Below, one piece after another: positions 49,976-64,000 of a stretch of DNA of 64,000 nt. Positions within the stretch are counted from its first letter, which is position 1. Every line of letters begins with the position of its first letter. This DNA is from Spirodela intermedia. Its lineage: Eukaryota; Streptophyta; Magnoliopsida; Alismatales; Araceae. The notes under the pieces are model-generated. The model ran no database searches, was not told the origin of the DNA, and was given only the letters and a program-made list of their open reading frames with translations. The position numbers and the translations under genes were made by a program. The DNA lies in NCBI GenBank assembly GCA_902729315.2, contig LR746276.1:2411669-2475668 (forward strand). The letters run 5' to 3'.

Positions 49976-52900
49976 CCAATTATATCAAATTTTCAGTGTT
50001 CATCGACAAGGCAACAATTCCAATAGATACCTTCCGTTCTATTATTATTAGTTTGTATTAAACTTCATATAAAGACTAATAACTAAAAGGAGAGTCATGT
50101 ACTAAACTATTATACTTCAAATGTTATATTGTCAAACAATGTAATTCTCTTGGGCTAACGTAAGTTTTGTATGAACAACTTCCAAATTAAATCTCTATTT
50201 TTTATAATTTATTTCCATGTGCTCAAGAATTCAGCTTGGCTTAATCCACTATTCTAGAACATATTGACTTTTTAAGAATGATATGCTTTGCTATTTTACA
50301 ACGCAATCCTTAATGTATCAACATATTAAGATTGATGTGGTCCTTTGTGCCACTACATTATTCTTCAGAAATTACTATTTTAAGCTTCATATACCCTTTT
50401 TACTTCACAGTTTAAGTCTTTGTATACTTGACATTTTAAACCTAGCATATTCTATTAGACAATATAACTCCTGAATACATCACACATCAACATTGATGTA
50501 CCATGATGTTTTGCAATGTAAACTTAATAGAATGAAATATCAACATTGATATTTTCCAGTAGCTAATAACACAACTTCTTAGATACTAAAATTTTAATAT
50601 TAATAAATTATATTCTGCTGCAATGTAAACTTTATATTTTGAAATATTGTCATTCATATTTTTCTCTATTCTACAACACAAACCTCTCGTATACTAAAAT
50701 ATCAACTCTCATGTACTAGATTATTATTTAATGTAAACTTAATATATTGAAATATTAATGTTGATATACTGCAATATTGTGCAATTTAAACCTCTCATTT
50801 ATTGAATATTAAGTTTTCATTAGCTTGAAACTTATTCAAAAGTAAAAAATTATATACCCTATGAAATGATCATTGCTTGAAAGTTGGAACAAAATTTAAA
50901 CAAAGAGGGAGCCTACTCTTGCCTCTTGTATTCCAACACATTTAGACTTCTTAAGAGGTCAAGTTCCATCCACTTGCCTCTTGTATTCCAACACATTTAG
51001 ACTTCCTGTAGCCTACTCTAAGCCCCCAAAGCTATCAATTCTTTGACATATTATTGAAGTCATTCTATAATTAAAGCACATGATCCTTTAACATTGACAA
51101 TTTTATCACCAAGAAACTTAACCAATGAGTAATATCTATTAAAGCTTTTCTTTCATTTTAGTTGGAACCCCCATCTACCTCTCACTCTCAGTGAACTTAA
51201 TTTGACTAGGGAAAAGCAAAATATTGCTCACAATTGGAAAGTATAGTTTCACACATTTCAATGAGAAAAATTGCTTACCTAATTATACCTCAAAAGTTGA
51301 TGAGGATACAAAAAAAAATTAGAAATTTAAAAGGGTTGGTGGTGCAGCCACACAGTAAAATTGAAAATGAGTCTAATTACTTAAATGGGACTGTAAGGTC
51401 CCCCAATTTGTCTCCTATTCCATACAACTAATTCTTTTGACTTGTTAACTCCTATGATCAGTTGCTTCATTTTTTATATTTCCTACAACCAAGAACAACT
51501 AGTAGTCCTTAACTTTTACAAATACAAATAATCTTTTGAATAGCCATTTTAGTTCCATTTAAATCGCTTTGACAATGCATAAACTCTTCAAAATGAAATT
51601 TTGGGATGGTTAACTATACTATCAAAGATACATGTCCCTCTTACTATTCCAGGATTTTTGCATGCTTGTCTTTGTATAGCCAGGGAGGTTCCTTAAAAAA
51701 AAAAATGTATATTTAACAAATACACTGGATTTAAAATTGATAATTTTTTTATATCTTTGAAAATAAAATATCCCTTTTATATGATGTCATCGATGATATT
51801 CCTCCTATTTTAATTTAAAATAGTAATGCTAAATATGGAGGCAAAGCACAGAAAACTCAGTTTATTTAACTTAGTTTTCGTATGAATAAACTGAAATAAA
51901 TGGGAACTGGTAAAAATATAAATTTTCTTAATCAGATTTTTGTTGAAAAGCATCAAACCCAGTTAATCAATAAGTGAAAATTTGAATTATATTGATTTTA
52001 TAAATCCAAAATTTTAACTGTTTGCAAAAGAGACTCAAAATTTGAAGCATCAATGAATACTTTATTGCATCTGAAAATTATACATTATTTGTAATACGAA
52101 ATTAGGGAAAAGGAAGTGCCAATAAAAAATGGTATAGTACAGATCTTAAGAGTCATATGGAAACTTGTCATGTAGATAGTGGAAATTCTGAATTCGAAGA
52201 AATGAAATGATTATAATAAAAAAATTAGATGACTACGACTTATTCATAAATATTTTGTGATTTAAGGGCTTATTTAAGGGATAGTCGAGGTTTTTGGTTG
52301 CTGTAAAATACAAATTTACATAGATGTGTGTCGTTTGAACGCAATAGATCTTTGTCAGACTTTCTAAGGAATCTTTAAAATATCACTGGTAAGATTATCG
52401 GTTTCCTTTCAAGATAGAAAAATAAAGGGTCATATGTATGAGTACATGAGTAATATTTGAGATATTATTAATCTTTCGAACAATATAATTTTTAAGGACA
52501 ATCCAAGATGGAACCAAAAGATTATGGGAAATGTCACATTTTTTTTCTGCGCAGGACGTACTGAATTGCAAACGAAAAACCCGAATATTAACTTGAAGAC
52601 TGCACCGTTTGGGAGTTCATTGCAGGCGCAACAAGAGAACAAACCCAAAAAATGATTAAATTAATATAATATTATTTCTTATGTTATAAAACATTTGGTT
52701 AACTACCACATGAAGTCTTCACTCAGTACTTTCATCTACAGCTTAAGCTTTCATGCAATTTCCGCGAGGATGTGGAAGAGGTGGAGGTTGAGCATGGCAA
52801 CCGGCAGGGAAGAAACTTAGTCATTAATGCGATGGTTATTGAACTATATCAATTTACGTGTGACTCTTCCTTTTTTTCTATCAATTAAATCTAATTTTCG

Positions 52901-53244
52901 GAGTTCAATCCTTACACTGCGCGACAGGGAAAAGGTTCTGCCCTTATAACCGCGAAGAGCAAGGATATGCAAATGTCTGCTATGCTGAAGACGGCGGGTG
53001 GGTGGCGACCAAGATGCTTACTGTGTTTAGAAATGTGGATGGGTAGCTTAAAAATATGATCTTTCAATAGATATTACGAACTGGGTATTTAGAGTTGCTA
53101 GGTGCATCATTTATCAGAAATTCAAATGGTCAGAGACCTTATTCTCACCACCATTCCCCTTCATAGCATCACTTACTTGACAGTCCCTCTTTAAAAACGC
53201 CAACTCAAGCTAGACGGCGAAGACCCACCTACGAGAGAGGGATC
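49976..53244. other. AT-rich intergenic DNA
   Basis: No gene recognised. Much of 50050-50850 is made of loosely repeated ATATTGAAATATTnATGTTGAT-like phrases. A 33-base direct repeat occurs at 50918-50950 and 50973-51005. The part nearest 53245 should include the 3' UTR of the MYB gene. Confidence 0.5.
50918..51005. repeat. 33-base direct repeat
   Basis: CTTGCCTCTTGTATTCCAAC and the 13 bases after it occur at 50918-50950 and again, perfectly, at 50973-51005, separated by 22 bases. Short flanking GCCTACTCT words also recur on the outer sides, which suggests replication slippage. Confidence 0.85.
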
Positions 53245-55333
53245 CTATCGTCCGTCTCCTCCCTTCAGAAAGCTGTAGCGGAACACCTGAGCTGAACAGG
53301 ATAATCCTGCGTTGGGAGTGTACATGTTGTGCAGGGGCGGCAGCAGCTGGCTGAGCTCGTTGATCCTTCCATGGCTGAATATGTACCCACCGGGTTGTTG
53401 AAGAAGGTGGTTCAGAGCAGCGAAGTCTAGGTTACTCGGCTGATGCCGGTCGTTCAAGGTGATCTTGTTGCGTTTGAAGAACTTCTGCGCATGACTGGCG
53501 ATCTGGCTGGGTGACCTCGAGACAACGAAGTGCCTGGAAATGGACTTCCAATCTCCTTTCCCGTGAAGATCCATTCCCAGGAGGAACAGCCTGTGGAAAC
53601 AGGATGGAATATAGTTGAAGCACCGTTAGTCTTGCGATCAGTGAGCAACTTCGGCCAAAAGGGTGGTTTGCATCGATTGCCATGAAACCTTTCCCGCAGT
53701 GCTCACCGGTAACTGAGCACAACATCATGCGAGGACCGTAAATAGTTCGATCTTCACCGTTTCTGTAGAATTAATGGCGTTGAAAGAGTACCATGAGCTA
53801 AATAAGTAGCTTGTGAATACCTTTTTTCGCGATTCGTTCAAAGATTTTCACATCTGTGGATGGATGTCCGATCAAACCAAAAATTCCAATGAAATTTACC
53901 AAAAAGGGGAAGAGAGCGGAGGATGCGGGACTAGGAGAGACGACAATCTCGGAAAAATCATTAGAAATTGCAAGTTTACCGTCACTGGGTCGGTCAGTAC
54001 ACATGGCATCAACCGAAGCCTGGGATCCAGCTGCACGTTCCCTCTTGGATGAATGGACTTCTGGAGTTGCATGCCTCCACATATCAATCTACTCTGTGAG
54101 GGGTCCTCTCATTTGGGGTCAGATTCTTTCCTCATTCTTCCGAACAAGGTCCAAATGAGACGAATCCTTAGAAACCAAGAAATTAATGGGTTTCTTTCTT
54201 TCTATCTGTATACGGTTACTTTCCCCAGACACTCACTCAGCTTCAAGGGCGATATGAAGATAAGGATGATCTCCTGGTTTCTCTGCGACATGAAGAAGAC
54301 GGAAGGTTGCAGTTCACAAAGTCGAGCATTGGTGATTCACGGCAGCTTCAACCTTTTACACCCAACAGGCTGGTTTCTCGTGACGGTCAAGCTATAAATA
54401 TTCTTCATCATACTCACATAACCCGACTGATTTGAATGATTTTTCTATATTCAATTCAATTATTAAGATTATATCTGGGGGGAACATGGGTGAAAAATGA
54501 AAGAGGAGAATTGTAGTTATGTCCGTAGTCCTTAATACGGAAAAAACCGAAGAATCTCAGGAGCGAGTCTCATGATGTTGACAAGTAGAGTGATGCGAAT
54601 TGTAATTAAGGACTGGAAAGAGAGAAAATGTAATCCGAAGATCAGTCATCTGAAAATAAAGTTGGAGAAAATCAAACAAGAACAAAGGGTCTGTTGAGGG
54701 AGTCTTAACAGCCGAACTAGGGGATGAATGGAGAACGAAACCAAGTTAATGCAAGAGAGAAGAAAAGAACAGAAGCAGTTAGACATCTCATGCGGCCTTT
54801 GCAGGAGGATAAGTCCAAGGTTGGGGACAAGAAATACGAAAAAAAAGAAAAAAAATCTAAGAACGGACAGCATGCAATCGGAGGCTACACAACGCAGACC
54901 TGTGTTCCTCATCCGACCAAGTGGTGTTCTTGGTAGTGTGGCGACTCGGTAGCGCCTGTTTCAGGGACTCGACGATACCGGGATCAACGGCGACGAGAGG
55001 GGGACGCAGAAGCGGCGGTGGGTAAAAATACTGTTGCTGCTGCTGATCCATGACCACGGCCTGCGTCTGATGCGTCTGCTGCGTCTGCGGATCGAGGTAA
55101 CCTGGGAAGGGGTAGACGCCCGCCATAGCAGCGCCGTTCTCTGCCATAACGGCGCGGAACTGCGCCTCCAGGTTCTCTGGGTTCATCCCCGGGTTGGCGG
55201 CGGAGAGCCTCCGCCAGAGCGTCCGGTCGTCCAGGTGATTCTCCGGGTCTTCAAGAAGCTCGCTTTCCAGCATGCTCAGTATGTGAGCGTAACCATCATT
55301 GATACCAGGAAAATTATTCGCCGCCATCTCCAT
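53245..55333 (-). CDS. SHAQKYF-class MYB transcription factor, DIVARICATA-like, 2 exons, 259 aa
   Basis: Likely nuclear DNA-binding protein of the R-R type MYB group (DIV/SRM1/KUA1 relatives). Exons on the minus strand: 55333-54900 and 53590-53245, joined as CAC-AG|G through a GT-AG intron of 1309 bases. The C-terminal MYB repeat spans about residues 134-185, with Trp139 (TTWSDEEH) and Trp159 (GKGDWKSIS), and ends in SHAQKFF (177-183), a variant of SHAQKYF. The N-terminal part (about 40-85: LWRRLSAANPGMNPENLEAQ, then VYPFPGY) aligns with the first repeat of DIV proteins but lacks the opening Trp, so it is degenerate. A Gln-rich stretch lies near 103-111. Start choice: ATG at 55333, with another two codons on at 55327; the open frame reaches 55363. 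The tail is short for the family. Confidence 0.85.
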
Positions 55334-55558
55334 TGACGTGACGGAAAGGACGACGGAGACCACAGAAACAAGAGTACTGAATCAGAGTCATCCACAGAAA
55401 AATAAAGATAAAGACAAGGATACTACCTCGAACCCTCCTCGGGAATCCTAGAGAATCTTCCTCCGCGTCGCCGCTACCCCCCTGCTAGTAGTAGTTAGAT
55501 ACTACTACTAAAAAATGTATGTATGCTCTTGTTCTCTAAACAGAAAGAGATCACTCCA

Positions 55559-55565
55559 ATTTATA
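55559..55565 (-). promoter_or_regulatory. TATA box of the MYB gene
   Basis: TATAAAT on the minus strand, about 226 bases upstream of the start codon at 55333, implying a 5' UTR of up to about 190 bases. Prediction from motif and spacing only. Confidence 0.45.
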
Positions 55566-56653
55566 CAATCCGGGTGCGGGTAAAAAATGACTAAAATAGG
55601 CGGAGAGGAATGACCAACCCTACCGTTGGTTCTTAAAACTTGTATGGAAGACCTAAGCTACCATTCGTACTTCCTAAATAGCCGCATGAAGATCAGAACC
55701 GCATATTTTTTTTGTACGTAGGATCGGGGCGATACAAATCGGTTTATCATATTCTCTACCCCGCACAAACCTCGTTTCAACGCCAAATCTCGAGGCTCGT
55801 CGTTTTTGCTCGGCTTCGAACAATCTAAAAACCCGATGTCTTGTCTTATATTTGCTCGGCATTGTCTAAGAGTTGAGAGCGGCGTCGAGCTTAGGATGTT
55901 GTAGAATCCTCTTAAGAATGAGAAATGTTGAAAACGTTAGCATTTCTGGTGTTGTGTAGAGAACTAATTATATAGTCGGCTCCATCTTCATAAGGCTATT
56001 ATAAGCATGGGTAGACGTTGCGATCATCATCTCTCTCTGTGTGCGTCTGCCCCCGAGACTTTCAACTCTGGCTAGAGATATAGCACTAGAACAACATACG
56101 TTCTCACACCACAAGGTCCAACTTCGTCAGTCCGGAATTTCAGGAACGTAAAGCCGGAAATGCCTCTGTGGCTTAAAACAGGGAAGAAGGTCAACGGGAA
56201 TGAGGGGGGCCACGCGGAGGACCTGACACCCGTCTTCCAGCGAGGGCGGAGAGGTGATTCGAAACGATTCTTGGAGGTGGAGACCGACAAGGCCTATCCT
56301 TGTCTGATATGGGGAGCGTCAACAACGCTCTCCACGTTGCCGAGAGGATCCCCCGGAGGATCTTCCCCGCCGCTGTGCCCACCCCCACGTGGCGGCGCGG
56401 CCCCGCGGGCGGGTGGCGCCGCCGCGCGCGCAGCCTCCCGCATGCTTCCCCCCTATCCGCCGGGAAAGAAGCGCCGCCCACGAGGAGCATCCATCTGAAA
56501 CTTCGTAAGCGGTCCCGAATGGGAATAGAAGGTCTTTCAAGATTCGGAGCCGTCACAAAGCTCCCTCCTTTCGGGTGCCCAGTTCCCTAAATCCGGCAAT
56601 GGAGTACCCACCTGCTCGCCTTCTCAATCTCTACCCTCCGCAAGAACACCGTT
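55566..56653. other. Intergenic DNA with a GC-rich island
   Basis: AT-rich to about 56140, then a CpG-rich island (about 56190-56500, highest around 56320-56470) with long overlapping frames on both strands (for example 56300-56590 plus and 56556-56191 minus). The frames have Arg/Pro/Gly-rich composition and no domain, so they look like by-products of GC content. A cryptic first exon of an unrecognised gene cannot be excluded. Confidence 0.4.
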
Positions 56654-57080
56654 TTGTGGCAGTAGCCTCCCACGTGTGGCAGCTGCCCTCGCTTCCGTAA
56701 CCTACACTAACTTTCAGGCTGAGTTAGCGTTGGGTCACTCAGAGGGTGCAAGTTTTCCAGGTGTTCTCTGCACCTCGCCCTATCTTAAAAAGATCCATGA
56801 CCAGTCTGACCAAGTCTACATTCAGACCTTTGTGTGGTCATATATATTACACATGTAAATATATTTCAGGCTGTTGTGGCAGCAGCCGCGGCCTCTCTTC
56901 CATAACCATCTCTTTACTGACAAGCTGAGTGAGCGGTGGGTTTCACAGGGTGCAGGTTTTCCAGGTCTTCTTCTCTACACCACAACCTCTCTTCAGAAGA
57001 TCCGTGCCCAGTCTGGCTAGGTCTACTTTTAGGACTTTGTCTGGTCATATATATTATTACACTCGTATATATATTTCAGT
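56654..57080. repeat. Tandem duplication of a ~210-base unit
   Basis: Two diverged units, about 56654-56871 and 56872-57080. Both begin GTGGCAGC, and both contain GCTGAGTnAGCG, a GGGTGCAnGTTTTCCAGGT segment, AGATCC followed by CCAGTCTG, and a GGTCATATATATTA run ending ATATATTTCAG. Identity is moderate. No coding capacity is evident. Confidence 0.8.
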
Positions 57081-57853
57081 GCATGGTCAACCGCATGGGT
57101 GTCAGAGATCCGGGCCTAATAATTCATCGCATGCCTCGACTTAGAGCTTTCTGCCCATTCCGAGTTCGACGAAACCCTGAAGAGAGAACGAAGGATACAG
57201 ACAATCAAGGGTCGGGTCCCGGAAGGATATACAGCTCTCTGCCGGGCTAGCCGTGGGAGATGAGACTAGAAAGCAACCAATACTTTCTAGCTCTGGGTTT
57301 CAAAGAGTACTAAGCAGCAGTAGCAGGAGCAGGCCGTCCACTCTCTTAAAGCTTTAAGCATATAGATTTCACTTCAGAATGGTTCTTTGGCTTTAGGTCG
57401 CTGCAGAAAATTATTTGAATAGTGGATGAGCGCTTTTATTGTTGTCTTGGCCGTTATGTCAAGATATGGAAAATATATGCGATGTATTCCATCATTATTT
57501 CAATGATTTTATTCGTCTTTACAGTACAAGAATATCTTCCTAGCCGTAAGTGGTCCTAGGTTTTTTAATGATAATCTGACATAATAATATTGGTAAAATA
57601 AGTGCTGAGAACGGGTTCTTCTATATGCATGCATATGATCAATTTCATTAATTAGTGAAAGAAAATACGATCCATATAAAATGATGCGATAATAGGGCGA
57701 TGTTGACATACCGAGAATAAAGCAACAAAATATGAGACAATCCTGCCTCACCCACTTACTGCGGCTCATTTTTGTGGATGCCTCTCTCTTATCTTTTTCA
57801 TTGTTCCTAATGAGAAGGGGCAGTGGAGAGAGGAGGAAGATTGAGAGAGAGCT

Positions 57854-57890
<37 letters not shown>

Positions 57891-58248
57891 AATTGATGAA
57901 CGGACGCTTTGATCATCTGGAAGAGAGGAGGGGAACAGTTCCACAGAAAGAAAAGTAGAAGAAAACCGACACAAAAAGGTCATGCCCTTTAGACGAGCAA
58001 GGGAGCTACCAGAGGGAGGAGCCAACCCAGGGAGATGCAGATATAGATATATATATATATATAAATATCGCAAAAGGTGTTCTCTACATATATGTATCAT
58101 ACTCCACGGTACAATTTTCTCCCAATTATGTGGAGATAGAGGGAGAGAGAGAGAATAACAGAGGGGGGCCTCACACAGGAATCCCCAACAAAGAGACCCC
58201 CCCGCCCTCTCTCTGACGAGGATAGACGCACACACATGAAAACCCTCA
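57081..58248. other. Intergenic DNA and 3' UTR of the VPS4 gene
   Basis: Contains a (GA)n run at 57856-57888 and a TA-rich run near 58030-58065. Frames reported through the GA run are Ser-Leu artefacts. The stretch next to 58249 is expected to be the 3' UTR of the minus-strand VPS4 gene. Confidence 0.5.
57856..57888. repeat. (GA)n microsatellite
   Basis: About 33 bases of GA repeat on the + strand, some 360 bases beyond the VPS4 stop codon; on the gene strand it is a CT run. Confidence 0.9.
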
Positions 58249-61860
<3,612 letters not shown>

Positions 61861-64000
61861 CTGTAAACATACAAGGATAAAATAAAACGGATGTCGGATG
61901 CTCCTCGGAACTACAACTGAGAAGCTAAACTTTTCACAGGAGAATGATTTATTTAAATCTAGCTGCATGTAGCCAGTTTGCGAAATCTAGAGTTGTCGCA
62001 GGAAAATGATCTATGTTATCCCACTTTCTCATTGCTCATTTTTAGGTAGAATACGTACCTGAAATCAGGTTAATGAATGATTATCCGCACAAGAGGGATC
62101 TGACTCTCAGGCAGTGTACAAAAAACAGAAGGTGTTATGGCAAGTTAAGATCAATGCCCATCCACATTGTCATCACTGGTTTTGTCAGTCAATGTTTTAA
62201 AAAGTTTTAAACAACCTGTGAAGGTAGTGTTGATGTGATAACAAAACCGACATTAGCATGTAAAGGAATCATGTCAATATTGCGTTAATGTCGGGTTTTG
62301 TGAGTGGGCTCATAGATGTCATCTGAGCTCAAAGGTACAATACTTGGGCGATTTTATCATGTGCTAAGGTTCTCATTATCCTTAGTATAAAAATGTGAGG
62401 AAAGGCTTGGAAAACACCCAAACAAAAGTTCCAAAGTTAAAATGCGATAAGGGAGGAGAAATGTGGGGAAAAACAACATTCCTAGTTTCTCTAAAATGTT
62501 CTAGAAGAATAATGGATTTAGGGAGGACTCAATAGATTAGGCTTTTTAAAAAACATTAGCATCTTAGTGCGCTCGTTTTTCTTCCTCTTCCATTAATTTC
62601 CGCAGTGCTTCTCCATTGGTCTATTACCATTATGACTTAGTTTCAGTGGAACCATGATGCTGTTACAGGTCGTTCTAGAGTACAGGGAAATAACACTGAT
62701 AAGGTGTACCATACACTTCTATATTTCCAAAAACAAGCTTCTTCCAGCAACACCAACGTATGATCTAGCCACAAATCCACATTACAAAAAGTCCATTTCT
62801 ACTTCTGTTTCTCACCCTTGTGTTGTTTAGCTGGATGATGGTCACCACTAATTGTAGTATTATAATATTTTCATGGTCACAGTGTTTCTATCGAAATGAA
62901 GTTTCCAACTTTGACTGCTTGAATGATAAAACATCCACAGTGGATATGCCTGTCTTTAGAATGTAGATAAGAATTGACAAATCTATATGGCAAAAGCCGA
63001 TCCCTACTACTATTGATCCTCTCAAACCCAGGAGATCTGTCATTTCAAAGATACAGAAGAGCAGGGAGGGTCACAAAGTTTTCATCTTCATTGTGTTTCT
63101 TAAGATAGGAAGATATTGGAATTTGAAAGTTGGGCAATGTTCTTTTCTTAAACTTTTGTGCATTTATATCTCATGATTCTCGCCCACACCAAATCCTCGT
63201 TTTCTCCATATACACATCAATAAATTAAGCCCAAGTCAAAATCTGCAACGATAACAAGGCTCATGGCACCTTTTCTCTCGTCCACACCTTACCCCATCTC
63301 AATGAGAGCATTTCTTTGTTAACTTGGATCCTTCCTCTGTGAAAACAGAGCTTCTGATGACATCAGTTATCCTGGCAATGTTGTCCAGGGGACTTTTAGG
63401 ATAGATTAAAGATAGAAGAGCAAACAGGAAATCGTTAATTTGGAGGGGTCCCCCAACTATCTCGCTGTTAAGGAATCAGTGTTCAATCCTTCTAACTCAT
63501 GCTCAAACTTACTAATGAAGCTGCTCCATTTTGTTTGATATATACCGAATCAAAGAGTGAAATATAACAATTTCAATTGATAATAGCCAGCTCCAAGCAT
63601 TGTTGGTGGAGGCGAAAACAAACAATATCGAAATGTTTAAATTTGATTTATCAGCAATGTACTGCCTGGAGAAAAAGAGCAACCCCTGCATATTACCCCT
63701 ATTTATCTAATAAACCATTCGAAAGAAATTTGTGCGTTGCTTTAATTTTAAGTTTCCACTATTTGCATCCCTTTTGTCAGCGTTATGTTCCATGGGAGCC
63801 TAGAATTTGATCTATAAAACTAAAAAGGGAGGGAGGTAATCCTTGCCTCAATCAACAGAATCCCCAAAAGTCATCACAGAATTCCCGATCAATCAACATG
63901 AAGAAGGAAGTTAGAGATGTGCACTACATTAACCAATAGGTAAGCTCTGGATTGAAGAACTTTAATTGCCCAGCCTCAGCATTACCCAAGATATAGTAAC
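61861..64000. other. Probable VPS4 intron sequence to the window end
   Basis: No exon encoding the expected upstream segment (VAGL...FPQFFTG in the family) was recognised on the minus strand. The DNA is AT-rich and intron-like. The 77-codon frame at 63577-63810 (plus) has no family resemblance. Confidence 0.45.

Noticed and set aside
56191-56590. Long overlapping frames in the GC island
   Set aside because: Arg/Pro/Gly-rich frames exist on both strands together, the usual effect of GC content; kept only as an observation about the island.

Overview
The window is nuclear DNA from a flowering plant. It holds multi-exon genes with GT-AG introns, long AT-rich intergenic DNA, decayed LTR retrotransposons and organelle-like fragments. 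The first exons are markedly GC-rich and the rest of the window is AT-rich, which favours a monocot; I cannot name a species.

Left half (1-35 kb). Two ferric reductase oxidase (FRO) genes lie on the + strand about 22 kb apart. Copy 1 (3256-6434) reads as an intact 8-exon, 720-residue gene. Copy 2 (25328-28433) has the same structure but carries an in-frame TAG at codon 44. Exons 1-7 are nearly identical between the copies. The DNA upstream, intron 7 and exon 8 are homologous but much more diverged. This is the pattern of an old tandem duplication followed by recent gene conversion of a core of about 2.9 kb. Between and beside the FRO genes sit a degenerate Ty1/copia element (7200-13541, minus), four solo LTRs of one family of about 1.6 kb (one nested inside the copia element), a fragment resembling plastid trnH-GUG, and a block downstream of copy 2 that looks organelle-derived.

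Right half (35-64 kb). Four genes lie on the minus strand. They are a DUF676 alpha/beta-hydrolase (43272 to 35679, 10 exons, 358 aa), a phosphoglycerate-mutase-like protein of the AT74/AT74H type (49372 to 45090, 5 exons, 320 aa), a SHAQKYF-class MYB of the DIVARICATA type (55333 to 53245, 2 exons, 259 aa), and the C-terminal two thirds of a VPS4/SKD1 AAA ATPase (61860 to 58249, 7 exons seen, N-terminus not found). I rebuilt the exons by eye from splice sites, reading phase and protein similarity; phases agree across every junction.

The genes have unrelated jobs (metal reduction, lipid/ester hydrolysis, a phosphatase-fold enzyme, transcription, ESCRT disassembly), so there is no functional cluster beyond the FRO pair. 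I found no convincing undescribed system. The most informative features are the FRO conversion tract with its nonsense codon, a Met/His-rich loop in the FRO protein, and clusters of W-box-like TTGAC motifs beside two of the minus-strand genes.
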